64,000 nucleotides of DNA from Sneathiella marina. GTDB lineage: Bacteria > Pseudomonadota > Alphaproteobacteria > Sneathiellales > Sneathiellaceae. The position numbers were made by a program, and so were the translations under genes. Below the pieces are notes generated by a model. That model had not been told where the DNA came from and made no database searches. It saw nothing but the letters and a program-made list of their open reading frames with translations. Where the stretch lies: contig NZ_CP098747.1 of the NCBI RefSeq assembly GCF_023746535.1, positions 2,688,501 through 2,752,500 of the forward strand, read 5' to 3'. Each line of letters begins with the position of its first letter. Within the stretch, counting starts at the first letter, position 1. Below, piece by piece: positions 54,351 to 63,566 of the stretch.

Positions 54351-54893
54351 TTGAATAATCTGGCGCCAATTGCGCGGTCACTCGATACTTTCAGCAAAAT
54401 TGTGGGCCAATATGTATCCTGGCTCGCTGTTTTCATGGTCTTGGTTCAATTTTCAATCGTGCTGGGCAGATATGTCTTCGGTTTGGGATCCATAGCCGCA
54501 CAAGAGACGGTTATCTATAGCCACGGCCTGCTATTTATGCTGGGTGCCGCCTACACTTTGCAAAAAGGCGGGCATGTACGCGTTGATATCTTCTACGCGA
54601 AAGCCGGCCCGAAACGACAGGCGACCATTGATCTATTGGGAAGCTTGTTTTTGCTCATCCCAGTCAGCATTATTATTCTGCTGGCCAGCTGGAAATATAT
54701 CTCGGGCTCCTGGCAAATCATGGAAGGATCCGTTGAAAACTCGGGGCTACCTTACGTGTATTTGCTGAAATCAGTGATTATCGTGTTTTGCGGCATGATG
54801 ATCCTGCAAGGTGTTTCTACTATTCTGCACGCCATCCTCGTTTTGGGCGATAAGGAAGCCATGCCCTCCAATGAAATACAAACGGAGCTTTAG
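54351..54893 (+). CDS. TRAP transporter small permease (DctQ type)
   Basis: A 180-aa, four-helix protein from a TTG at 54351 with GAGGGA 9 nt upstream. The segments GLLFMLGAAYTLQKGGHVRVD and SLFLLIPVSIIILLASWKY match DctQ proteins. A longer ATG form (54192; 233 aa) is possible. The dctM-type gene follows 2 bp after its stop. No DctP gene accompanies this set. Confidence 0.85.
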   Translation: MNNLAPIARSLDTFSKIVGQYVSWLAVFMVLVQFSIVLGRYVFGLGSIAAQETVIYSHGLLFMLGAAYTLQKGGHVRVDIFYAKAGPKRQATIDLLGSLFLLIPVSIIILLASWKYISGSWQIMEGSVENSGLPYVYLLKSVIIVFCGMMILQGVSTILHAILVLGDKEAMPSNEIQTEL

Positions 54894-54895
54894 GT

Positions 54896-56476
54896 ATGGC
54901 GCTACCTGAATATTTCGCCATCGGCTTGTTTCTACTGGCGATTTTAAGCCTCCTTGCAGGTTTTCCTGTTGCGTTCACACTTGCCGGCTCGGCCTTATTT
55001 GTGGCTGCCATTGCCTCACTCACCGGCGCTTTCGAGATCAGCCTGATGGGCGCCATTCCGTCTCGAATTTTTGGCACGGCCATCTGGAACGAAGTGCTTA
55101 TCGCTGTTCCATTGTTTATCTTCATGGGGTTGATGCTTGAGCGGTCCCGTGTTGCGGCAAGCTTGTTGGAAAATATGGGAATGTTGTTTGGACAGTTGCG
55201 GGGCGGGCTGGGGATTTCAGTCTTCATTGTTGGCGCCTTACTTGCGGCTTCCACAGGTATTGTCGGCGCGGCGGTTGTTACCATGGGGCTAATGGCTCTG
55301 CCTACGATGCTCAAACACGGTTATGATCCCAAGCTGGCAGCAGGTGCTATTTGCGCATCCGGGACACTGGGCCAGATTATCCCGCCGTCGATAGTCCTGA
55401 TCATTCTAGGGGAGCAGATCTCCAATGCCTATGTTGCCTCACAAAGCCTGATCGGAAACTGGTCTCCTGAACCGGTTTCCGTCGGCGATTTATTTGCAGG
55501 CGCGCTCGTTCCCGGCCTATTGCTGGTCAGCTTATATATACTTTATCAAGTTGGTATTGCCTTTTTCAAACCCCAAAGCTCTCCTGCTCTTCCCGCCGCA
55601 GCCGCTAAGGATAACCGGCTTATCTTGAAGTTAATTGGCGCACTTTTCGCCCCTGTCGCGCTGATGTTGGCAGTTCTCGGCTCAATAATAATGGGAGTCG
55701 CGACGCCGACCGAAGCAGCATCTGTTGGCGGTGTAGGCGCAATTTTGCTTGCAGGTATTGCGGATAAAGAAAAGCCCGCAGGGTGGATTTATATGGCGGG
55801 TGCGTCGGTTCCGGCCCTGCTTCTCATTTCAAATTTTCTGGATTTGCGGATCGATCCTGGTGGAATATCCCAAGAGGCACTTCTCGGGTTATCGTTAGCG
55901 GTTCCGTTGATTTTAATCCTCATCGCCGGAATAGGAATTAGCTTGGTCAGGTTATACAGATCCGGGATATTGAAAGAGGTTTGCCTGTCAACCATGCAGA
56001 TGTCGTCCATGGTGTTTGTTATTCTTATCGGCGCAACACTTTTCAGCCTGGTTTTTCGGGGACTGGGTGGTGACGATATTGTTTATGAGGCGCTAAAAGA
56101 CCTGCCTGGCGGGAAATACGGTGCCTTGTTTGTCGTGATGCTGGTCATATTCATTCTTGGATTCTTTCTGGATTTTGTCGAAATTACCTTTGTCGTTGTT
56201 CCAATAGTCGCCCCGGTTATACTTCTGATGGAAGTGAATCCTATCTGGCTGGGAATACTGATTGCAATGAATTTGCAAACGTCCTTTCTAACCCCGCCTT
56301 TTGGTTTTGCGTTATTCTATCTGAGACGGGTTGCCCCGGCGGAAATAACTACCGGAATGATTTACAGGGGCGTTATTCCTTTTGTCCTTATACAGTTAGG
56401 CGCGCTCGCCATTCTTGCAGCATTTCCGGCACTCGCGACCTGGCTTCCGGAGAATTTTCTGGGCTCTCAATATTAA
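54896..56476 (+). CDS. TRAP transporter large permease (DctM type)
   Basis: 526 aa with about 14 helices. VPLFIFMGLMLERSRVAASLL, ASTGIVGAAVVTMG, SGTLGQIIPPSIVLIILGEQ, FLDFVEITFVVVPIVAP and QTSFLTPPFGFALFYLRR all align with the first-operon DctM at 48968, so the two are paralogues. Both contain the same two-helix insertion in the middle (about residues 290-350). It lacks the soluble tail of its paralogue. Starts 2 bp after dctQ2. Confidence 0.92.
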   Translation: MALPEYFAIGLFLLAILSLLAGFPVAFTLAGSALFVAAIASLTGAFEISLMGAIPSRIFGTAIWNEVLIAVPLFIFMGLMLERSRVAASLLENMGMLFGQLRGGLGISVFIVGALLAASTGIVGAAVVTMGLMALPTMLKHGYDPKLAAGAICASGTLGQIIPPSIVLIILGEQISNAYVASQSLIGNWSPEPVSVGDLFAGALVPGLLLVSLYILYQVGIAFFKPQSSPALPAAAAKDNRLILKLIGALFAPVALMLAVLGSIIMGVATPTEAASVGGVGAILLAGIADKEKPAGWIYMAGASVPALLLISNFLDLRIDPGGISQEALLGLSLAVPLILILIAGIGISLVRLYRSGILKEVCLSTMQMSSMVFVILIGATLFSLVFRGLGGDDIVYEALKDLPGGKYGALFVVMLVIFILGFFLDFVEITFVVVPIVAPVILLMEVNPIWLGILIAMNLQTSFLTPPFGFALFYLRRVAPAEITTGMIYRGVIPFVLIQLGALAILAAFPALATWLPENFLGSQY

Positions 56477-56508
56477 AAAAGCCGCGAGTTTCCCCGCGGC
56501 TCCTTTAA
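56474..56508 (-). terminator. Rho-independent terminator shared by bioY and the second TRAP operon
   Basis: AGCCGCG (56480-56486) pairs perfectly with CGCGGCT (56495-56501) around an 8-base loop. On the minus strand the hairpin is followed by TTTTTT, so it is a strong bioY terminator 12 bp past the bioY stop. On the plus strand it is followed by a weaker CCTTT stretch just after the TRAP dctM stop. Confidence 0.85.
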
Positions 56509-56519
56509 GTTTATCCGGA

Positions 56520-57119
56520 TCAACGCCGGAATTTTTCAATCAGTTTCCAGGCAATCGGAAGAACCGCTACAGCAAGGGCAATTTTAAGAACTGCACCCGG
56601 AAGGAAAGGAAGCATCCCAACTTCAATGGCCTTTTCAAACCCGGTAAACGTAGATAGCCAGGCAATCCCGCCGGCGAAGATAACAACCGTTCCAAGACAC
56701 ATCGCAAGGGCGGTCAGAAAAATTGATTTTCCCCATCCCCTTTCGACAAGCCATCCAACGACCGCTGCGGCGGCGACAAAGGCAAACAAATACCCAGCGG
56801 TTGGTCCAACCAGATGAACTGCACTCCCGGCTCCTCCAGCGAATACTGGAAGCCCTGCGGCGCCTTCTGCGAGATAAAGAGCCAGGGTGGCTCCCCCAAG
56901 GCGCCAGCCAAAGGCTGCGCCAACCAGCACAACCGCAAAGGTCTGCATCGTCATGGGTACAGGCCATAATGGCACAGTAAGCTGCGCCGAAGCCGCAACC
57001 AGAAGGCTGCCGACAATGGCGAGGATGCCCAGCCTAAAAGCCTGCATCGCTTTGGAAGATTTTTCATCTCGCGTCCACAATGCATCAACAAGAATTGCAG
57101 AGTTTGTTACAGATGACAT
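56520..57119 (-). CDS. bioY: Biotin transporter BioY
   Basis: S-component of an ECF-type biotin uptake system. 199 aa, about six helices; the family blocks are PVPMTMQTFAVVLVGAAFG and YLAEGAAGLPVFAGG with GPTAGYLFAF. Bacterial BioY can work without BioMN, and no bioMN genes adjoin it. ATG 57117-57119 with AAAGGA about 7 nt upstream is chosen over an upstream codon. Ends at the strong terminator at 56474-56508. Confidence 0.94.
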   Translation of the reverse strand: MSSVTNSAILVDALWTRDEKSSKAMQAFRLGILAIVGSLLVAASAQLTVPLWPVPMTMQTFAVVLVGAAFGWRLGGATLALYLAEGAAGLPVFAGGAGSAVHLVGPTAGYLFAFVAAAAVVGWLVERGWGKSIFLTALAMCLGTVVIFAGGIAWLSTFTGFEKAIEVGMLPFLPGAVLKIALAVAVLPIAWKLIEKFRR

Positions 57120-57202
57120 TCTAGTTCCTTTCAAAAGACTGTTGCCGTCAATGCGACAACGGGCTTTATCTAGCGGAATAGACGCGTAAATACAATAAAA
57201 AT

Positions 57203-57221
57203 ATACTAATATAAGTAGTAT
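57203..57221. promoter_or_regulatory. Inverted repeat upstream of bioY
   Basis: ATACTA (57203-57208) and TAGTAT (57216-57221) form a perfect 6-bp inverted repeat with a 7-bp spacer, about 85 bp before the bioY ATG and directly beyond the stop of the ligase gene. It could be an operator. It does not match the BioR box TTATMKATAA that I know for alphaproteobacterial biotin genes. Confidence 0.3.
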
Positions 57222-58832
57222 TTATTTGCTGATTTTCTTTTTCATTTTCCTGAAATCAAAGATACCCGGCTGTTCCAGCGGATTTACCCCTGATTCAAAA
57301 ATCTGGGTTTTTTGAATTTTCTGTGTGCCGGTGGTCGGCAAGCTCTCGACAAACAATATCCATCCCGGCGGCTTGTAATAAGCGAGTTTCCCTCTGGCGA
57401 AATTAAACAGGCTGGTTGCCAGTTTCCCTGTCGGCGATGTTGCACCTTTGAGAACGATACATGCCATGACTTCTTCTTCACGGATTTCATCTTTCACTGC
57501 GATTACAGCAACTTGAGCCACCTTATCGTGGCTCTGCAAGACAGCTTCTACTTCCGCCGCGGCGATATTCTCCCCGGAGCGACGAATGATATTTTTCTTT
57601 CGATCCACAAAGTAGAGCATTCCTGTTTCATCCTGGCGAACAGTGTCTCCTGTATGAAACCAGTTCCCTTTCCACGCTTCCTCTGTTGCGATATCATTTT
57701 TCAAGTAGCCCGCGAAAAACCCCCGGCGCGGGTCCTTGCCACGGCAGCTAACCAGCAGCTCTCCGTCCTGCCCCACCTCGACGTCCATATCATGTTCATC
57801 AACAACCCGGGCGATCATGTCATCTTCCGGCCGTCCAAACGCCCGTGTATGAATTTGACGCGGTTCATGCCGGTTGACGAAAATCCGGCCGGTTTCCGTC
57901 ATCCCCCAGACTTCGATGAGCGGAAACCCATAGCGTTCTTCAAATACGTCATGTAATTCAGGTTCAACTCCCGCGCCCAAACCGAACCGGACTGAATGGT
58001 TTGTTTCCTGCTCGCTTACAGGCTGATTGAGCAGCATGGGCGGCACAACACCCAAATAGTGAATTATGGTCGACCGTGTTTGCACCAGTTCTTGCCACCA
58101 GGTTGACGGATGAAACCGGTCCGGAATAACCAGACAGCCGCCGGATAACAGCATACAGACAAATGACACAGCGCCAGCGTTCATGTGGAACAGCGGAAGC
58201 GGATTATAGAGCCGCTCCTCGCCTCTTCTAATCTCAGCCAGTCCCCCTAGCTCCAGATAGGTCCGGCCAGCTTCCAGATAATATTCGTTGGTCAGAATAC
58301 AGGCTTTTGGCCGACCTGTTGTGCCGGAAGTATATAAAAGGCTGACTTCGCTCTGTAAATCTGGTGTTAAATCCCCCGCCCTGGTTTGTGGGGACGGCAG
58401 CAATTCAGGAAAATCCTCAAAAACCACCAGGGACGGTTCTTTCACACTTTCATTTACCACTGCTTTCAGATCTTCAAATCTCGAGGCGATGGTTACTGCC
58501 ATATCCACCTCGGAATGATCCATCTGATACAACATCTCGTCATGCAGATAGTCAGGGTTTATGGGAACCACCGAAATCCCCAAGGCATTTGCGGCCAGGA
58601 AGTGGAACAGATATTCAGGGCGATTTTCCAGCAAATAAGCAACACGGTGACCCGAGCCATATCCTGACCGACGATAAACATCTTTAAGCCGCTCAATCTC
58701 AACCGACGCCGTCTCGTAAGAAAACTCCATACCTTCCGGATAATAAGCTCGGTTTTCATATGCTGGTACACATAGGAATGTATTTTCTGGAAACGATGCA
58801 GCCGTTTCACAAAATGTGCGATAAACCGTCAA
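57222..58832 (-). CDS. Acyl-CoA ligase / AMP-binding protein (CaiC-like)
   Basis: A 536-aa adenylate-forming enzyme. A3/P-loop SLLYTSGTTGRPKA near residues 164-177, IEVWGMTETGR, YFVDRKKNIIRRSGENIAAAEVE, and the C-terminal KIQKTQ lysine region. The GEN-I-A-A-A-E-V-E form resembles carnitine/crotonobetaine-CoA ligases; the carboxylate cannot be told. It is 12 bp downstream of parC on the same strand. Confidence 0.88.
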   Translation of the reverse strand: MTVYRTFCETAASFPENTFLCVPAYENRAYYPEGMEFSYETASVEIERLKDVYRRSGYGSGHRVAYLLENRPEYLFHFLAANALGISVVPINPDYLHDEMLYQMDHSEVDMAVTIASRFEDLKAVVNESVKEPSLVVFEDFPELLPSPQTRAGDLTPDLQSEVSLLYTSGTTGRPKACILTNEYYLEAGRTYLELGGLAEIRRGEERLYNPLPLFHMNAGAVSFVCMLLSGGCLVIPDRFHPSTWWQELVQTRSTIIHYLGVVPPMLLNQPVSEQETNHSVRFGLGAGVEPELHDVFEERYGFPLIEVWGMTETGRIFVNRHEPRQIHTRAFGRPEDDMIARVVDEHDMDVEVGQDGELLVSCRGKDPRRGFFAGYLKNDIATEEAWKGNWFHTGDTVRQDETGMLYFVDRKKNIIRRSGENIAAAEVEAVLQSHDKVAQVAVIAVKDEIREEEVMACIVLKGATSPTGKLATSLFNFARGKLAYYKPPGWILFVESLPTTGTQKIQKTQIFESGVNPLEQPGIFDFRKMKKKISK

Positions 58833-58844
58833 GAAATTATCCTT

Positions 58845-61073
58845 TTATGAAAATCGATTGTTCTTGTTAAACCCTCTGGGTGCCAATCGCCCGGCATTAC
58901 CCCGTCTGGTATACCATCCAGTTAAATCCTGCTCTGTTCGGGTTCGTTCGCCGGATTTCCAGCTTAAGCCATCTATCTTGTTAAATGTCTTGATATCTGA
59001 AAGGCCGCCATCTTTGTAACGCTGTAAAGTAACACCGCGGCCGCGGCTCATTTCAGCCAGCTCTTCAATCGCGAAGCAATTCAATTTACGGTTTTCACCA
59101 ATTACAGCTACAGAATCTCCCACGACTTCGGTACAGAATGCTGCTTCATTGTCACCTGACACATTCAAGGTCTGTTTGCCGTTTCGTGTTTGGGCGATCA
59201 CCCCGTTTTCATCGACGATAAAGCCGCGACCGTCGTTAGAGGCGACGAGCAATTTTCTGTCCGGCTTATGAACAAAGAGGGACACGATATCTTGATCATT
59301 ACCCAAATCAACCATTAGTCGGACCGGTTCACCATGCCCCCGCCCCCGCGGAAGCTTGTCACAACCGATGGTATAAAAACGGCCATTTGTCGCAAATAAT
59401 ACAAGTTTGTCCGTCGTTTCCGTAGTGATCCAGAAACGTTCCTTGTCCCCATCCTTGTATTTCTCGCTACCGCCCTGCTCCACATGTCCTTTGATGGCTC
59501 TTATCCATCCTTTGGCTGAACATATGACGGTAATGGATTCTTTTTCGATCATTGCTTCTAAGGGAATTTCCGGCATTTCCACGGCTTCGCCAATACGGGT
59601 GCGACGATCAGAAATTTCAGGAATACCAAGGAGAGTCTTTTTCAGCTCCTTCAATTCATCAGAAATCGCGACACGCTGAAGATCTTCACTTCCCAGCAAC
59701 GCTTCAAGCTCTGATTTTTCAAGACTTAGCTTATCATGTTCCCGCCGTAGTTCCATTTCCTCCAGCCGACGTAACGATCGCAAGCGCATGTTTAAAATGG
59801 CCTCGGCCTGATTATCTGTCAGGATAAACGTATCGATCAGGCTTTGCTTCGGATGGTCTTCCTCGCGGATAATCCGGATCACTTCATCCAGGTTTAAAAA
59901 GACGATCAGATATCCATCAAGAACCTCGAGTCGCGCCTCGATTTTCCCCAAACGGTGAGTGGACCGCCGAACCAGAACTTCAAAACGATGATCCAGAAAT
60001 GCCTGCAGTACATCGCGCAATGCCATGACCCGCGGGGTTTGACTGGCATCAAGGACGTTCATATTCAGAGAAAACCGATTTTCCAGATCCGTCAGCCGGA
60101 AAAGCCCCTGCATCAGCATCTCTGCTTCAACATTTTTACTTCTTGGTTCCAAAACCAGGCGAATGTCTTCCGCAGATTCGTCCCGTACATCCGCCAAAAA
60201 TGGTAGTTTCTTTGTTTGGATCAGCTCGGCAATTCGCTCGATCAACTTGCTCTTCTGAACTTGATAGGGAATTTCCGTTACAACGATTTGATAGGTGCCG
60301 CGACCGGTGTCTTCCACTTCCCATGTTGCCCGTTGTCGAAACCCGCCACGGCCCGTCAAATAAGCTTCGCGAATATTTTCCGGTTTCTCAACAAGCTCAC
60401 CGCCTGTTGGAAAATCTGGCCCAGGAACAAACTCCATCAATTTATCAATTCCCGCATTGGGGAATTTTATAAGATGCAAAAGGGCGTTCGTAACCTCAAC
60501 TGCATTATGTGGCGGAATGGAAGTTGCCATCCCGACGGCAATGCCGGCAGAGCCATTGGCCAGCAAATTTGGGAAAGCCGACGGAAGAACCACCGGTTCG
60601 TGGTCTTCACCATCATATGTCGGTCGAAAGTCGACCGTATCCTGATCGATATCCCGAAGCAGCAATTCTGCGACAACCGTCAGCCGCGCTTCGGTGTACC
60701 GCATGGCCGCAGCATTATCGCCATCAATATTCCCGAAATTTCCCTGACCTTCTACCAGAGTATACCGCTGGGCAAAATCCTGTGCCAGGCGAACCAACGC
60801 ATCGTAAACAGACTGATCCCCATGGGGATGGTATTTACCAATAACATCACCAACAACCCGCGCACATTTTTTAAAACCTGAATTCGGGTCCAGTTTTAAC
60901 TGCCGCATGGCAAATAACAGGCGTCGATGAACCGGCTTCAAGCCATCCCGAACATCGGGTAGCGAACGGGACATGATCGTCGACATCGCATAGGCAAGGT
61001 AGCGCTCGCTTATGGCGTCCTTCAGTGAGGTTGGAACGATCTCACCGGGCTTTACGGGGGAATGGTCACTCAT
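58845..61073 (-). CDS. parC: DNA topoisomerase IV subunit A
   Basis: Type IIA topoisomerase cleavage subunit that decatenates chromosomes. The 742-aa protein has the winged-helix/tower core with [37 protein letters not shown] and the active-site Tyr in MRYTEARL (near residue 122), then a beta-propeller C-domain of modest length, as in alphaproteobacterial ParC. In the quinolone loop the E. coli Ser80 position is Gln. recO lies upstream on the same strand. Confidence 0.95.
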   Translation of the reverse strand: MSDHSPVKPGEIVPTSLKDAISERYLAYAMSTIMSRSLPDVRDGLKPVHRRLLFAMRQLKLDPNSGFKKCARVVGDVIGKYHPHGDQSVYDALVRLAQDFAQRYTLVEGQGNFGNIDGDNAAAMRYTEARLTVVAELLLRDIDQDTVDFRPTYDGEDHEPVVLPSAFPNLLANGSAGIAVGMATSIPPHNAVEVTNALLHLIKFPNAGIDKLMEFVPGPDFPTGGELVEKPENIREAYLTGRGGFRQRATWEVEDTGRGTYQIVVTEIPYQVQKSKLIERIAELIQTKKLPFLADVRDESAEDIRLVLEPRSKNVEAEMLMQGLFRLTDLENRFSLNMNVLDASQTPRVMALRDVLQAFLDHRFEVLVRRSTHRLGKIEARLEVLDGYLIVFLNLDEVIRIIREEDHPKQSLIDTFILTDNQAEAILNMRLRSLRRLEEMELRREHDKLSLEKSELEALLGSEDLQRVAISDELKELKKTLLGIPEISDRRTRIGEAVEMPEIPLEAMIEKESITVICSAKGWIRAIKGHVEQGGSEKYKDGDKERFWITTETTDKLVLFATNGRFYTIGCDKLPRGRGHGEPVRLMVDLGNDQDIVSLFVHKPDRKLLVASNDGRGFIVDENGVIAQTRNGKQTLNVSGDNEAAFCTEVVGDSVAVIGENRKLNCFAIEELAEMSRGRGVTLQRYKDGGLSDIKTFNKIDGLSWKSGERTRTEQDLTGWYTRRGNAGRLAPRGFNKNNRFS

Positions 61074-61169
61074 GCCTTCTATATACCACCAGATTCATCA
61101 ATGAGGAGGGAAAAATTTGGAGAAATTAAATCTTCTTGCCCAACTTCTTTGATTTTCAAACAATTGATC

Positions 61170-61928
61170 CTATGCAGCCCTGAAAAAGCTCTTTTCGAGG
61201 GTAATGAGAAACCGTTCCCGGGCCGCGAGATGAATATTGGGCCGATGTTCCAAAATTGCCTTTTCAATAAAATATCCAGTAAGCGCCAATCCATTTAAAA
61301 TATCTGATTTTATTGCCGCATCAGATGGCAATAAATCAGTAGGTCCTGGCTGTAAAAATACTGGAAGAGGTAGCAGTCTATCGTGATAAGGCTCTCCCGC
61401 AGATTTACTAACAGCTTTGCCGGTTTTTGGGGAAACATAGACGAGGTTTTCGACATTTCCAGTCGCCGCACACGAGCTTAAATCGAGGCCATAGCCGATT
61501 TCAGCCAGCAACCCGAGCTCCCATTTGACAAAAAGTGTCGGCCAGATATCGGCATTTTTTTCCATGGAGGTCAGCAATAACAAACTTGCGTCATAAAGTG
61601 CCGGATGAGGTTCCCGCTCCGGCAAGGCAATATCAAGTAGCGCCAAGGCCGCGCTACTGGCCGCCAAGGCAACAGGGGCGTCAAAAAGATTACTGGTATG
61701 TGCCTTTCTAGCCTCAACTGTAAATGTTCCCAATTGCTCTGAAAGCCGTCCGCGCCACGACAAGTCGACTTCATTTCCTGGTTGCAAAACACCGCGCATA
61801 CGCCGACCGGCGCCGCCTCGCACAAGGCCGGCAAATCGTCCTTTTTCACGGGTAAGAGCATGAATGATCATACTTGTCTCCCCATGTTTTGCTGCCGTGA
61901 GGATCAGACCTGCATCATTCCAATTCAT
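61170..61928 (-). CDS. recO: DNA repair protein RecO
   Basis: RecF-pathway mediator that loads RecA on SSB-coated DNA. The 252-aa protein shows the RecO start MNWNDAGLILTAAKHGETSMI, then TREKGRFAGLVRGGAGRRMRG with the OB-fold basic patch, and the helical C-domain with FVKWELGLLAEIGYGLDLSSCA (in part). The zinc cysteines of some RecOs are not evident. It is about 96 bp upstream of parC, the usual neighbourhood. Confidence 0.93.
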   Translation of the reverse strand: MNWNDAGLILTAAKHGETSMIIHALTREKGRFAGLVRGGAGRRMRGVLQPGNEVDLSWRGRLSEQLGTFTVEARKAHTSNLFDAPVALAASSAALALLDIALPEREPHPALYDASLLLLTSMEKNADIWPTLFVKWELGLLAEIGYGLDLSSCAATGNVENLVYVSPKTGKAVSKSAGEPYHDRLLPLPVFLQPGPTDLLPSDAAIKSDILNGLALTGYFIEKAILEHRPNIHLAARERFLITLEKSFFRAA

Positions 61929-62037
61929 CTTTTGATTTTAGCAGAAATAGATCCAGAAATTAAGAAAAATCGATCATCCAGTATCTCACAACCTCCCCCC
62001 ACCATGCGTCTGACGAGAATTAGAAGAGGAAGGATCA

Positions 62038-62355
62038 ATGCCCTTGGAAACTCAAATTGCCTTGATAAGCACGATTACGGATAAACAACTCCAATTTCAG
62101 GATCTTGGTGACGAAAATCTTGTTTGGCAACCCCCGCCACCTGAATTTCTGGAGCCCTTTAAATACCATCGTTGCCGGTGCTCCGGCCCCACCTCCGGGC
62201 ATCAGATTGCCTTGAAATATGACGGATTAATATGCCGCATCGATGTGACAGCCTGGGGCGTATCATACCGTAAATCAACACCGAGTTTTCAAGATATAGA
62301 GGTCATCCAGATCACGCAGACGGAACCTTACAGGCTGGAAATAATATTTATGTGA
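62038..62355 (+). CDS. Small hypothetical protein
   Basis: A 105-aa soluble protein. AGGAAGGATC directly before the ATG is a strong ribosome-binding site. Notable parts are a proline run (WQPPPPEF) near 30-37, a CRC pair in HRCRCSG and a strand-rich end. No family recognised. Divergent from recO, 109 bp away, and upstream of the His-rich gene with a 163-bp gap. Confidence 0.6.
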   Translation: MPLETQIALISTITDKQLQFQDLGDENLVWQPPPPEFLEPFKYHRCRCSGPTSGHQIALKYDGLICRIDVTAWGVSYRKSTPSFQDIEVIQITQTEPYRLEIIFM

Positions 62356-62518
62356 TTGGTGTCTGAATAGTCTTCGCTGATAGCCTTAATTCTCGACTGC
62401 ACTCCTTCATGAAATACGCATTTAGCTATCAGTTTTACTCACAAATACCCCGCCGCTGCGTCCTTAAGATATTGCCAACTAGACTTCCCGAAAAATTTCT
62501 TTTTCAAAAGGAGAGATC

Positions 62519-63514
62519 ATGCAGCATCCACATGCCTACCACTACGACACGACGCCCAGTCCTGCCTTATACCATCACCATTATCACTACCATTATCATT
62601 ATAGCTATTTGGCCCATCATAATTTCGGAAACACCGATGCCTCAGCCCATCCGCATCACCCATTGAAGCATCTCGCGCATGCTGAAAACCTCCACCCGCA
62701 CCATTTGTACGCCCGTCATCCATATCATCTTAGTCCTCAGCCACAGTATACGCACGCTGCTCATTCTTCCCCGCAACATTATCATCAGTTGGAATTTCAA
62801 TTTCAATATCCGCATACTGACAACGCACATCAATTGGAGAGTGCTGGTCATGTGCTTCATTTCAAAAAAATAATTGCCACCAGCGATACAACAAAAACAC
62901 ATTGGGTTTGGCATATTACCGATCATAGGCGAACAGTTGTAAAAACCTCTGAACATATCCACAGTAGCTTTGAAGAATGCGTGAGAGATGCCCGGCATTA
63001 TCATACCAAACTGATCATCCAGCATCAGGATATTGAAAAAACCAGCTGGGCCTGGGTGGTCACTGACCATCATGGCGTTCTTATTAAAAAATCGACAACG
63101 ATCCACGCAACATTTGTCAAATGTGTGCATGATGCCCACCGCCATCTAACGGCGCATGACCATTCTTCCCTTGTTCCTTATCATCAGGCAGATCATGCCG
63201 GGCATACGCTACATTTCAGGAAAATCGTCGCAACAAACGATGCAACAAAAACCCATTGGGTATGGCACATCTGCAACCATCGAAAAGTCGTCATCAAAAC
63301 GTCTGAACATATCCATAGTAGGTTTGAAGAATGCGTGAAGGACGCCCGGCATTATGATACTAAACTGATCATCGAACATAAGGATATTGAGAAATCCAAC
63401 TGGGCCTGGGCGATTACCGACCATCATGGAATCCTCGTCAAAAAATCTACGACAACCCACGCGACATTTATTAAATGTATCGACGATCTTCACCATTATC
63501 ATGGGGACATTTAA
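62519..63514 (+). CDS. Histidine-rich protein with four DUF1508-like repeats in an A-B-A-B order
   Basis: 331 aa; I count about 62 His (nearly one in five). Residues 1-110 are a low-complexity His/Tyr/Pro segment (LYHHHYHYHYHYSY, AHPHHPLKHLAH). Then A (111-163) with HWVWHITDHRRTVVKTSEH, B (164-210) with SWAWVVTDHHGVLIKKS, and copies A' (229-281) and B' (282-328). Each repeat centres on W-x-W and a following Ser, as in YegP/DUF1508 domains, whose usual Arg/Lys positions are often His here. AAAGGAGAGATC before the ATG is a strong site. No signal peptide. Metal binding is likely but inferred. Ends at a strong terminator. Confidence 0.85.
   Translation: MQHPHAYHYDTTPSPALYHHHYHYHYHYSYLAHHNFGNTDASAHPHHPLKHLAHAENLHPHHLYARHPYHLSPQPQYTHAAHSSPQHYHQLEFQFQYPHTDNAHQLESAGHVLHFKKIIATSDTTKTHWVWHITDHRRTVVKTSEHIHSSFEECVRDARHYHTKLIIQHQDIEKTSWAWVVTDHHGVLIKKSTTIHATFVKCVHDAHRHLTAHDHSSLVPYHQADHAGHTLHFRKIVATNDATKTHWVWHICNHRKVVIKTSEHIHSRFEECVKDARHYDTKLIIEHKDIEKSNWAWAITDHHGILVKKSTTTHATFIKCIDDLHHYHGDI
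62849..63502 (+). repeat. Tandem 300-bp coding repeat inside the His-rich gene
   Basis: 62849-63148 (A-B) and 63203-63502 (A'-B') correspond residue by residue with a 354-bp offset and no gaps over 100 codons. Near-identical strings include THWVWHI, KTSEHIHS, FEECV, DARHY, TKLII, DIEK, WAW, TDHHG and KKSTT. The 54-bp linker is His-rich and has no counterpart after A'-B'. Confidence 0.85.
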
Positions 63515-63527
63515 CCGCATGAAAGTG

Positions 63528-63566
63528 GCATACGGCGGAGCATTACTCGCCGTATGCTGTGTTTTT
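63528..63566 (+). terminator. Rho-independent terminator after the His-rich gene
   Basis: GCATACGGCG (63528-63537) pairs perfectly with CGCCGTATGC (63548-63557) around a 10-base loop, then TGTGTTTTT. It lies 13 bp past the His-rich stop. On the other strand the hairpin follows the gatB stop but lacks a T-run. Confidence 0.85.

Noticed and set aside
62519-63514. CRISPR-like or simple tandem repeat
   Set aside because: The repeats are coding, 300 bp long and diverged at synonymous and conservative positions; there are no spacers.
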